The position numbers and the translations under genes are program-made. A stretch of 11,406 nucleotides of DNA from an uncultured Oscillospiraceae bacterium. GTDB taxonomy: Bacteria; Bacillota; Clostridia; Oscillospirales; Oscillospiraceae. The notes beneath the pieces are model-generated. The model saw only the letters and a list, made by a program, of their open reading frames with translations. It had not been told where the DNA came from and did not search any database. The first letter of the stretch is position 1, and every line of letters begins with the position of its first letter. Shown here in pieces: positions 5,522 through 11,406 of this stretch. The stretch spans positions 1,298 to 12,703 of the forward strand of contig CAJOCV010000139.1 in assembly GCA_905233785.1 (NCBI GenBank), read 5' to 3'.

Positions 5522-6643
5522 ATGAACAAGACGGGAACGGAAAAATCCCTCCTGCGCGCGGCGTTGGGGCGGCATATCCTTCTGCTCATCAGCGGCGCGG
5601 TGATCCTCCTGCATCTGCTGACGCGGCGGAGCTATGCCTTTAACCGGTGGCTCTCCACCTTCTTTGTGCGCCCGGTACACCGGGCTTTGAGCCGCGTCAG
5701 CGCGCTTGCGCCCTTCTCCGTAGCGGAGGCGCTGATCGGACTGGCGGCAGTTGGACTTCTGGTTTACATAACGCTATCCACCATCCGCCTGATCCGGCGA
5801 CCGGAAAAAGGAAGACAAGTTTACATAATGCTGCTAACGCTTTCCAGCTTCGGCTTCGCGGTCTATGCCGGCTTCTGTCTGCTGTGGGGCGTCTACTATT
5901 ATGGGGACGATTTCGCGGCGCGAAGCGGGCTCCGGAACGAGCCCGTCTCGGTGCAGGAGCTTCAAACTGTGACGGCTTACTTTGCCTCCCTCTGCAATGA
6001 GTACGCGGAGGCTGTGCCGCGGGATGAAGCAGGCTGCTGTGCCACGGATCGGGCGGCGGTGCTGGTAAAGTCGCAGGAGCTCTATACCCAGACCGCGCGG
6101 CGCTATCCCTGCCTTTCGGCCCCGGCAGTGCGGGCAAAGGGGGTTTTCTTCTCGCGCATCATGAGCTACACGGATTTCACTGGCTTCTTCTTTCCCTTTA
6201 CCGCCGAGGCCAATGTGAACATGGATTTCCCGCCGGCGCTTTTTGCCGCTACGGTGGCGCATGAGCTTGCGCATCAGCGCGGCGTCGCCAAGGAGCAGGA
6301 GGCAAACTTCTGCGCGGTGCTCGCCAGTCTGGACTACGGCGATCCGGACTACTGCTATTCCGCCTGCCTGCTCGCCTACACCCACCTCGGAAACGCCCTG
6401 CACGACGCGGATTATGAAGCCTGGCGCGCGATCTATGACACGCTCTCGGAACCGGTGCTGCGCGATTTTGCGCAGAGCCGCGCCTACTGGCAGCAGTTTG
6501 AGACCCCGGTGCAAAGCGTGTCCAACGTATTGTACGAAAGCTTCCTGTACAGCTACGACCAGAACCTCGGCCTCAGAAGCTACGGCGCCTGCGTCGATCT
6601 GCTGGTGAATTATTATGATGAGATTGCAAGCGGCCTCTCGTGA
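5522..6643 (+). CDS. DUF3810 family membrane protein with HExxH metallopeptidase motif
   Basis: This 373-residue protein has three predicted membrane helices in the N-terminal third (about 18-34, 66-90 and 100-125), then a large domain with the DUF3810 hallmarks: GFFFPFTAEANVN (221-233), HELAHQRG (247-254) and KEQEANF (257-263). H247, E248, H251 and, by position, E260 look like a gluzincin-type zinc site, so it is probably a membrane-bound metallopeptidase. No substrate is known to me for this family. It lies downstream of two peptidoglycan carboxypeptidase genes but is separated from them by a repeat element and has its own promoter candidate, so a shared role in the envelope is only a guess. 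The start ATG at 5522 has a weak ribosome binding site. The stop lies inside a hairpin (6627-6655). Confidence 0.85.
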   Translation: MNKTGTEKSLLRAALGRHILLLISGAVILLHLLTRRSYAFNRWLSTFFVRPVHRALSRVSALAPFSVAEALIGLAAVGLLVYITLSTIRLIRRPEKGRQVYIMLLTLSSFGFAVYAGFCLLWGVYYYGDDFAARSGLRNEPVSVQELQTVTAYFASLCNEYAEAVPRDEAGCCATDRAAVLVKSQELYTQTARRYPCLSAPAVRAKGVFFSRIMSYTDFTGFFFPFTAEANVNMDFPPALFAATVAHELAHQRGVAKEQEANFCAVLASLDYGDPDYCYSACLLAYTHLGNALHDADYEAWRAIYDTLSEPVLRDFAQSRAYWQQFETPVQSVSNVLYESFLYSYDQNLGLRSYGACVDLLVNYYDEIASGLS

Positions 6644-6655
6644 AGAGACCGCTTG
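6627..6655. terminator. Hairpin between the convergent DUF3810 and DUF4317 genes
   Basis: CAAGCGG (6627-6633) pairs with CCGCTTG (6649-6655), and an inner CTCT/AGAG stem continues it after one mismatch. The stem encloses the DUF3810 stop at 6641-6643. No T-run follows directly, so termination strength is uncertain; a run of seven T lies further on, at 6703-6709. Confidence 0.4.
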
Positions 6656-6713
6656 TCTCCTGAATTGATTCCGAATAGAATCGTCGCGGCTGCTTTCGCA
6701 TCTTTTTTTGTGT

Positions 6714-7841
6714 TTATATAATCTCGACACTTACGCCGTTGAGCTCCACGCCGCTGTCGGCGGCGATGAGGAGATACTTTTTCCCGTCGATGATGCGGCT
6801 CTCGACCAGATAGCTGTACTTGGGATCGACCGTGATCTTGACCTCGGCTGTCGCGATTTCCATGCGCTTGGGGCTTGTCACGTTCGCCGGGCGTACCATA
6901 GCGTCCTCGCCCAACTCCTCCTCCCAGCGGCGGCAGAAGGCCTCCGCCTGCTCCGGCGCGGCGCCGCTGTTTTCCAGGATTTCGCCCATCTCCTCCACGG
7001 AGACGGTGAGCGGCTCCGGGTCCTTGCTCTCCTTATGCAGGGCGATGCGTTCGCTCAATTGCTCATGCAGCGCCTGCACCACGTCGAAGCGGCAGTCCCT
7101 GTCCATGGCGGCGGTCAAAACCTCGTCAAAGGTCTCCTTCTGCTTCCCCGCGGAGGCGGGCACCGCTGTGCGAAACACGGCGTCAATAAACTCCCGGTGG
7201 ATGCTTTCACTGTTTTTCGAGTAGAATAGCGCATGATAAATGTTCGCGGCGCGGTCATCGAAGCTCGGCCAGAGAAAGCCCAGCTCCGGCGCCGCGACCA
7301 CCTGGCCGGCGAAGGCGCTGTGAAAGCGCTTCTCCTCCGGCTCGTAGCCCAGCTCCAGCTTGCCGGTCTTGACCGGGCAGATGGAACAGAGCAGGTACTC
7401 GTACACATCGCCCCGGTCGTCGTCGCTGCCGTCCTTGCCGTAGTGGGGCACGTCGTAGCGGTCACAAACCAGGAGAATGAGGTAATTTTCCTCCCCCATG
7501 TCGATGTTCTCGATCACGCTGTGATAAAAAGCGTCGCGCAGACCGGCGTCCTCCAGATGGCACTTACGCAGCGCGGAGAGCAGGCGGTGCTCCTCGCTGT
7601 CCATGACCTGCTTGGTGGCAAAGGAGATGTCCAGCAGATTCTTCCCGAGCGCCCCGCCCAGCGCCTTTTTCAGGAGCGCGAGATATTTCTCCTGCTCTTC
7701 GTGCGTCAGAAGCCCCAGCGACTCGTCCAGATCGGCTATGATCTCCTTGTTTGTGTTTACATAACACCCGTATATATGTTGAATGCTGTTGTGCTCCGGC
7801 CGGATGCGCCGCCGAATCTCGCCCAGTTCCTTTTGATTCAT
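6714..7841 (-). CDS. DUF4317 family protein, function unknown
   Basis: This 375-residue soluble protein is recognised by its N-terminus MNQKELGEIRRR, then YGCYVNTNKEII, LDESLGLLTHEEQEKYL and LGKNLLDISF, the pattern of the DUF4317 family common in Clostridia. No membrane segment or signal peptide is visible, and I see no catalytic motif. A C-terminal part (about 300-375) rich in short strands includes KITVDPKYSYLVESRIIDGKKYLLI and may be a separate domain. The start at 7841 was chosen over an in-frame ATG 16 codons upstream because AGGAGG (7849-7854 on the minus strand) lies correctly before it and the family begins here. The gene has its own promoter facing away from the peptidase gene. The role is unknown. 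Confidence 0.85.
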   Translation of the reverse strand: MNQKELGEIRRRIRPEHNSIQHIYGCYVNTNKEIIADLDESLGLLTHEEQEKYLALLKKALGGALGKNLLDISFATKQVMDSEEHRLLSALRKCHLEDAGLRDAFYHSVIENIDMGEENYLILLVCDRYDVPHYGKDGSDDDRGDVYEYLLCSICPVKTGKLELGYEPEEKRFHSAFAGQVVAAPELGFLWPSFDDRAANIYHALFYSKNSESIHREFIDAVFRTAVPASAGKQKETFDEVLTAAMDRDCRFDVVQALHEQLSERIALHKESKDPEPLTVSVEEMGEILENSGAAPEQAEAFCRRWEEELGEDAMVRPANVTSPKRMEIATAEVKITVDPKYSYLVESRIIDGKKYLLIAADSGVELNGVSVEII

Positions 7842-7927
7842 TGTTTGTCCTCCTAGATCGCAGCCTCTCGGCTTCCGTTTCTGCTGCACGGCTGCTCTCG
7901 ATCCCGAAGCCGCGGCGTGCAGGAGAG

Positions 7928-7956
7928 ATCATACCACGCTATGCCTCAAAAGTCAA
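7928..7956 (-). promoter_or_regulatory. Promoter of the DUF4317 gene
   Basis: Read on the minus strand, TTGACT (7956-7951) and TATGAT (7933-7928) are separated by exactly 17 bases. It sits back to back with the oligoendopeptidase promoter, with 26 bases between the two -35 boxes. Confidence 0.65.
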
Positions 7957-7982
7957 AGGCGGGCGCCGGCGCCGGGCTGCCC

Positions 7983-8011
7983 TTGTCATACAGTGCCATT
8001 CATGGTATAGT
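7983..8011 (+). promoter_or_regulatory. Promoter of the oligoendopeptidase gene
   Basis: TTGTCA (7983-7988) and TATAGT (8006-8011) are separated by 17 bases. The ribosome binding site AGGAG (8031-8035) and the ATG at 8043 follow at normal distances, giving a leader of about 25 bases. Confidence 0.7.
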
Positions 8012-8042
8012 GTCGGCATCAAATGTCAAAAGGAGAACGCAA

Positions 8043-9728
8043 ATGAAAGTTTCCGAACTGCCCTACAAGAGAGTCACGATCGAAGAAGTCCGCAGCGTGA
8101 TGGCGGACGTGACCGCCCGCGTGCAAAACGCGAAGAGCGCCGACGAGGTTCTCTCCGCCCGGGAGGATTATCTCACAATGCTGCGGGAGTACAACACCGC
8201 GGCCTGCCTTGCCTCGACGCGCTACACACTCAACACCGTCGATCCCTTCTATGTAGCCGAGAACGATTATTATGACGAGATCGGCCCTACCGTGCGCAAC
8301 GACATTGTGCGATACTGCGCGGCGCTGCTGGATTCGCCGTATCGAAGCGAGCTGGAAGAGAAGCTCAGCCCCGTGCTGTTCAAATCCATGGAGGTCTCGC
8401 GCAAGGCCATGTCCGAGAAGGTGATCGACGACATGGTGGAGGAGAACAAGCTGGTGCGCCGCTATTCCGATCTGATGAGCGGGATGGAATTCACCTTCCG
8501 CGGGGAGACTATGCCCCGCGCCGCGCTGATGAAATACGCGAAGGACGCCGACCGCGCGACGCGGAAGGAGTGCTATGAGGTGCTTGGCCGCGGGCTGGAA
8601 GCACATAAGGCGGAGCTGGACGGCATCTTTGACGAGCTGGTTCATGTGCGCGACCGGATCGCAAAGAAGATGGGATACAAAAACTTCGTCGAGCTGGGCT
8701 ATTACCGGATGGAGCGCCTCTGCTACGGCGCGGAGGATATTCGGACCTTCCGGGAAAACGTGCTGCGGGACATCGTGCCCGTCGTGGCAAGGCTGCGCAC
8801 GGAGAACGCAAAGCGCCTCGGCATTGAGGATTACCACCTCTACGACGACGGCATCATCATCCCTGGCGGCGACCCGCGTCCGAAGGGCAAGGAGGAAATT
8901 TTCGCCGCAGCGAAGGAGATGTACCACGCCATGGGACCGGAGACCGCGGCCTTTATCGACATGATGCTGGAAAACGAGGCCTTTGACGTGGACGCCCGCA
9001 AGAATAAGTGGGGCGGCGGCTACTGTATCGACTTTGCCAAGTACAAACAGCCCTTCATCCTCGCAAATTTCAACGGTACCGCCGGGGACGTGGACGTGGT
9101 GACCCATGAGGCGGGTCACGCGCTCAACGCCTGGCTCATTGCGGATAACCGCTTTGCGCTCGAGCTGCAGTGCGGCGGCATGGAGACTGCCGAGACCCAC
9201 TCCATGTCCATGGAGTTCTTCGCCTGGCCCTTTATGGAGAAGTTCTTCGGCGAGGACGCGGAGAAGTATAAGTATATGCACGCGCTGGAATCCTTCTCCT
9301 TCATCCCCTACGGCACGATCGTGGACGCCTTCCAGCACATCGTCTACGAAAACCCAGACCTGACGCCCGCGGAGCGCGACGCGGCCTGGCTGGCGCTGGA
9401 GCGCAAATTCCGACCCTATATCGAGCAGAGCGGCATCCCCTATCTGGAGGAGGGAACGCGCTGGCAGTATCAGATGCACATCTACGAAAGCCCCTTCTAC
9501 TACATTGACTACTGCCTGGCGCAGACGGCGGCCTTCCAGTTCCTGCTGGCAAGTCTGGACGATTATGGCGATGCCTTCGCCCGCTATCTGCGTCTGAGCA
9601 GGCAGGGCGGCGAGAAAGTCTGGACGGATCTGCTCCAAGAGGCCGGCTTCCCCTCGCCCTTCGAGCCGGGCGCGCTGAAAAGCCTCGCCGAACGAGTCGA
9701 AGCGCTGCTGGAGAAGCTCAGCGCATGA
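8043..9728 (+). CDS. M3 family oligoendopeptidase (PepF-type zinc peptidase)
   Basis: This 561-residue protein has the zinc site HEAGH at 355-359, with E384 in METAETHSMSMEFF as the probable third ligand at the spacing usual for M3 peptidases. The C-terminal HIYESPFYYIDYCLAQ (479-494) holds the conserved His and Tyr residues that close the active site. The long helical N-terminal half (about 1-200) is the lid typical of the family. There is no signal peptide, so it is probably cytosolic and degrades short peptides. The length fits the shorter M3 oligoendopeptidases of Clostridia. The start at 8043 is preferred over an in-frame ATG 42 codons upstream because AGGAG lies 7 bases before it and the upstream ATG precedes the promoter. 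The stop lies 4 bases before the second inverted-repeat element. Confidence 0.93.
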   Translation: MKVSELPYKRVTIEEVRSVMADVTARVQNAKSADEVLSAREDYLTMLREYNTAACLASTRYTLNTVDPFYVAENDYYDEIGPTVRNDIVRYCAALLDSPYRSELEEKLSPVLFKSMEVSRKAMSEKVIDDMVEENKLVRRYSDLMSGMEFTFRGETMPRAALMKYAKDADRATRKECYEVLGRGLEAHKAELDGIFDELVHVRDRIAKKMGYKNFVELGYYRMERLCYGAEDIRTFRENVLRDIVPVVARLRTENAKRLGIEDYHLYDDGIIIPGGDPRPKGKEEIFAAAKEMYHAMGPETAAFIDMMLENEAFDVDARKNKWGGGYCIDFAKYKQPFILANFNGTAGDVDVVTHEAGHALNAWLIADNRFALELQCGGMETAETHSMSMEFFAWPFMEKFFGEDAEKYKYMHALESFSFIPYGTIVDAFQHIVYENPDLTPAERDAAWLALERKFRPYIEQSGIPYLEEGTRWQYQMHIYESPFYYIDYCLAQTAAFQFLLASLDDYGDAFARYLRLSRQGGEKVWTDLLQEAGFPSPFEPGALKSLAERVEALLEKLSA

Positions 9729-9732
9729 CGTT

Positions 9733-9915
9733 GGGGCGCGTTGCAAAATGCGAAACAAATGCGAAAACCCTGGTTGCATCGGGGAGGGGCTTGCTCCTCC
9801 CGGCGAACCAGAGCTCGTATAGCAAAGAAATGTTCGGCGAATTCGTACAATCTGCGAATTCGCCGAACATTTTCTCAAGACAATACTTCGTGCTGGCGTA
9901 TCTTGCAACAGCCCC
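9733..9915. repeat. 183-bp inverted-repeat (MITE-like) element, copy 2, inverted
   Basis: This is the reverse complement relative of the element at 5272-5457. It begins GGGGCGCGTTGCAAAAT (9733-9749) and ends TCTTGCAACAGCCCC (9901-9915). The same 18-bp core stem lies at 9828-9845 and 9855-9872, with the loop TACAATCTG, the complement of the copy 1 loop. The GC-rich hairpin (9782-9801) sits on the other side of the core relative to copy 1. It follows the oligoendopeptidase stop by 4 bases and may act as its terminator. Confidence 0.8.
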
Positions 9916-9938
9916 TGCGGTAACGCCGCGAATCTGCC

Positions 9939-9960
9939 GGGCGGCTGCTATTAGCCGCCC
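9939..9960. repeat. GC-rich hairpin
   Basis: GGGCGGCT and AGCCGCCC form a perfect 8-bp stem around GCTATT in the short stretch between the repeat element and the end of the coat gene. There is no T-run on either strand. It might still slow or end transcription of the minus-strand coat operon. Confidence 0.45.
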
Positions 9961-10003
9961 CTGCGAGCTCGGGGGACTTTCTTCACATCCCCGTTTCCGG
10001 TAT

Positions 10004-10255
10004 TCAGCAATTCGCGCAGTATTTCTGCTTGACCTCGTTGATTTTCTGCTGGGGCACCTGATCCGGGGCATACCAGCCGCGGCTGGCCATGTCGGTATAG
10101 ATGCTGTTCTGGATGCCCAGGACGCTGTTCAGCGCGGAGCTGAAGGTCTGGTGCACGTTCGGCGTCGCCGACTCGATGGAGCCGTGCATCAACAGATCGC
10201 AGCTTCCCTTTACGCTGTCAAGCAGCCCTTCCATAATGCATTTGTCGTCCATCAT
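10004..10255 (-). CDS. CotF-type spore coat protein
   Basis: This 83-residue protein, MMDDKCIMEGLLDSVKG followed by CDLLMHGSIESATPNVHQTF, has the CotF (spore coat protein F) pattern: a short helix, then an H-G-x-I-E-S-(S/A)-T-P-x-V segment, a second helix ending in MQ/IQ-x-x-IY, and GWY near the C-terminus. Members of the family are structural proteins of the endospore coat. The C-terminus KYCANC is cysteine-containing. The start is ATG at 10255 or the adjacent ATG at 10252; GAGGTGA just upstream supports either. That ribosome binding site overlaps the stop of the preceding small gene, so the two are co-translated. Expression late in sporulation is expected from the family, but I could not place a convincing sporulation-sigma promoter. 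Confidence 0.82.
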   Translation of the reverse strand: MMDDKCIMEGLLDSVKGSCDLLMHGSIESATPNVHQTFSSALNSVLGIQNSIYTDMASRGWYAPDQVPQQKINEVKQKYCANC

Positions 10256-10262
10256 TCTCACC

Positions 10263-10436
10263 TCACACAAGCTTGTAAAACTGCTGGTAAATCTGGTTCT
10301 GACGCTCGGCAATCTGCTGCACCGTCACGCGCAGTGCCGGATCCTTGATCTGACCTGCCGCGTTCTGAAACTGCGTTTTCAGAAGCTGGATGTGCGACAG
10401 CGCGTCGTCCACATAAAGAAGCTCTTTGGTTGTCAT
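10263..10436 (-). CDS. Small CotF-associated protein, probable spore coat component (57 residues)
   Basis: The frame runs from ATG at 10436 to TGA at 10263-10265 and encodes 57 residues, beginning MTTKELLYVDDALSHIQLL and ending QIYQQFYKLV. This resembles the small helical-hairpin proteins (TTKELLYxEDALxH... NFYKLV) that accompany CotF genes in Clostridia. Two amphipathic helices joined near KDP (31-33) are expected. The start at 10436 is preferred over the adjacent ATG at 10439 because GAAAGGAG gives a better spacing. It is the first gene of a two-gene operon with the coat protein, whose ribosome binding site begins inside this stop codon. A MITE-like element lies 30 bases upstream. Confidence 0.8.
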   Translation of the reverse strand: MTTKELLYVDDALSHIQLLKTQFQNAAGQIKDPALRVTVQQIAERQNQIYQQFYKLV

Positions 10437-10468
10437 CATATTCTCCTTTCAAGCGCGAGAATCTCTTC

Positions 10469-10629
10469 AGGAAGCGCTGAACAAACCGTCTTCGGCATCT
10501 TCCGGTAAAGCTACGCTCTGATTCTGCCTTTTTTCTTCAACTACACAAGGTAATCCTGTGAAAACTTGCCTTCATCAGAACGCAAGTTTTCCCGGAATCC
10601 GCTCTCGCCGGTTGATGCAGCGTTTCCTT
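10469..10629. repeat. MITE-like element A with AGGAARCGCTGA ends (about 161 bp)
   Basis: The left end AGGAAGCGCTGA (10469-10480) and the right end GCAGCGTTTCCTT (10617-10629) are imperfect inverted repeats. Inside, GAAAACTTGC and GCAAGTTTTC form a perfect 10-bp stem. The right half matches element B closely, with the shared words CATCAGAAC, CGGAATCCG, TCTCGCCG and CAGCGTTTCCTT in the same order. No coding potential is evident. Confidence 0.7.
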
Positions 10630-10725
10630 CGATTCTCTGCTTTCAGTTTTTCCTGCGGCGCTTTCTTTATGCGGCAAAATCTTTTCCAGCAGGGATAGTC
10701 AAAATACAAATCATATGATAAACTG

Positions 10726-10942
10726 AAGGAAACGCTGAATCAATCGCCGTCGGCGTTTTTCGGAAAATCAGCGTCCTGGCGCAAGCGGTATGCAGAACTT
10801 CTATATACGAAACGCATTCAGAATTCGTATGATTTCGTCACTTTTTCTTGCAATACACAAAGTATTCCTGCTCAATGAGTGCCATCATCAGAACTCGGTT
10901 TTTCTCGGAATCCGTTCTCGCCGATTTCATCAGCGTTTCCTT
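10726..10942. repeat. MITE-like element B with AAGGAAACGCTGA ends (217 bp)
   Basis: AAGGAAACGCTGA (10726-10738) is the exact complement of TCAGCGTTTCCTT (10930-10942). Element B is in the same orientation as element A and shares its right half, while the middle differs and includes a hairpin with ATACGAA/TTCGTAT arms. It ends 24 bases before the small membrane protein gene, so that gene's promoter may lie inside it. Between A and B are about 96 bases with no gene and one 10-base palindrome, ATCATATGAT (10710-10719). Confidence 0.75.
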
Positions 10943-10966
10943 AAAAATTGAAATGGAAGGGTGAGC

Positions 10967-11263
10967 ATGATGACTTTTGTTTGGGGTGCGCTGGCCGGAA
11001 TCCTCTGGGGCGCGCTTGCGGGCTTTCTCAATGCAAGCATCAGCAAACGGGCGCTGAGCAAGAACAGCGCCAACGCTCTGCTTGCCTCGAATCTCATCCG
11101 CATGGCGGTAGACCTCGCGGCGCTGGGCGCGGTCTTTCTGGCAAGAAAGCTTCTGCCCTTCTCGGCCGACGCAATGCTGATCGCCACGGCGATTTCGTTG
11201 TCTGTCGTGACGATGGTGTTCGCTTTCCGCCTTGCGGGGAAGGGAAAGAAGGGGCTGTGGTAA
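10967..11263 (+). CDS. Small membrane protein, possibly AtpI-like (ATP synthase subunit I family)
   Basis: This 98-residue protein has three or four hydrophobic segments (about 4-22, 45-62 and 68-92) with short basic loops (SKRALSK, ARK, GKGKKG). The GxxxG-rich first helix followed by LNASISKRAL, and ASNLIRMAVDLAALGAV in the second, resemble AtpI-type proteins encoded ahead of the ATP synthase operon in many Firmicutes. AtpI assists assembly of the c-ring and may transport Mg2+. No atp gene is visible in the remaining 143 bases, so the neighbourhood neither supports nor excludes this. GGAAGGG (10955-10961) favours ATG 10967 or the adjacent ATG 10970 over the GTG at 10961. The stop codon is the first base triplet of a strong hairpin. 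Confidence 0.7.
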   Translation: MMTFVWGALAGILWGALAGFLNASISKRALSKNSANALLASNLIRMAVDLAALGAVFLARKLLPFSADAMLIATAISLSVVTMVFAFRLAGKGKKGLW

Positions 11264-11295
11264 CGATTCAGTCCCGTTCCGGGACTAAATCGTTA
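11261..11295. terminator. 16-bp hairpin at the end of the small membrane protein gene
   Basis: TAACGATTCAGTCCCG pairs with CGGGACTAAATCGTTA (15 of 16 positions) around TTC. The stop codon is part of the stem. No T-run follows, so it may be a repeat-family hairpin doing double duty instead of a standard terminator. It is a sequence variant of the hairpin at 2811-2848. Confidence 0.55.
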
Positions 11296-11406
11296 GGCAC
11301 CCCGCTACGCGCACTCGCGGCGGGGGAACGCTCGCACACTTGCGGGGCGAGAAGTGTTTTTTCCGAGGTACACGCCCCCGGAAAAAACAGATTTGATTTT
11401 GTTTGC
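11261..11406. repeat. Structured intergenic repeat, cut by the window end
   Basis: Beyond the stop-codon hairpin, the sequence has further paired segments: CCGC/GCGG near 11300-11323, ACACTT/AAGTGT around 11334-11356, and TTTTTTCCG/CGGAAAAAA (11357-11365 with 11379-11387). Read on the minus strand, the order of hairpins and the linking words CTG..TTTTT, GAAAAA.CA, TGCGAG, GCGCG and CCTAAC match those at 2716-2848, although the stem sequences differ. No gene is evident. Confidence 0.45.

Noticed and set aside
8019..9908. 629-residue open frame on the minus strand
   Set aside because: It is antisense to the oligoendopeptidase over nearly its whole length, shows the His/Arg/Val-rich composition of a GC-rich shadow frame and has no recognisable motif.
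9725..10348. 207-residue open frame on the plus strand
   Set aside because: It runs through the inverted-repeat element and antisense to the spore coat gene; it has no coherent domain.
10258..10452. 64-residue open frame on the minus strand
   Set aside because: It overlaps the 57-residue CotF-associated gene in another frame; the latter has the better ribosome binding site, composition and family resemblance.
10710..10720. Sporulation sigma-K promoter (CATATGATA) between the two MITE-like elements
   Set aside because: The -10-like word fits CATANNNTA, but it points away from the coat operon and no matching -35 box was found; the word is also part of a short palindrome.

Overview
The window looks like a piece of chromosome from a spore-forming, moderately GC-rich member of the Clostridia, probably an uncultured gut lineage near Oscillospiraceae or Christensenellales. 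The reasons are a CotF-type spore coat gene pair, DUF4317 and DUF3810 family proteins, AGGAGG-type ribosome binding sites, a der-plsY gene pair and intergenic spaces full of hairpin repeats. The taxon is inferred from gene content, not from a marker gene.

Layout. 1-90 is the tail of an unidentified gene, followed after 4 bases by a Nudix hydrolase (95-574). The ribosome-assembly GTPase gene der (611-1936) overlaps by 4 bases a divergent PlsY-like membrane protein gene (1933-2583). A 473-base gap (2584-3056) holds terminator hairpins and a repeat element bounded by inverted 7-base-periodic repeats, and ends in a good promoter for mntP (3057-3620). Eight bases after mntP comes the first of two tandem VanY-like (M15) carboxypeptidase genes (3629-4480 and 4574-5266). 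A 186-bp inverted-repeat element (5272-5457) separates these from a membrane protein with an HExxH motif (DUF3810, 5522-6643). That gene converges on a DUF4317 gene (6714-7841, minus strand). The DUF4317 gene in turn diverges, across a compact two-promoter region, from an M3-family oligoendopeptidase gene (8043-9728). An inverted relative of the 186-bp element lies just after the peptidase stop (9733-9915). Then come a translationally coupled pair of small spore coat genes on the minus strand (10263-10436 and 10004-10255), a 527-base gap with two related MITE-like elements (10469-10629, 10726-10942), and a small membrane protein resembling AtpI (10967-11263). A strong hairpin at the stop of that gene begins another structured repeat that runs off the window.

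How the genes fit together. Most are housekeeping: ribosome biogenesis, nucleotide or metabolite hydrolysis, manganese export, peptidoglycan stem-peptide trimming, cytosolic peptide turnover and spore coat. I see no phage genes, no transposase, no CRISPR array, no tRNA or rRNA, and no obvious defence or biosynthetic cluster. The unusual material is (a) four families of non-coding hairpin or inverted-repeat elements packed into about 1.5 kb of intergenic space, two of them present as related pairs, with a small GC-rich hairpin module placed differently in the two members of one pair; and (b) two enzyme homologues whose active-site motifs depart from the family pattern (the PlsY-like protein and the second VanY-like protein).
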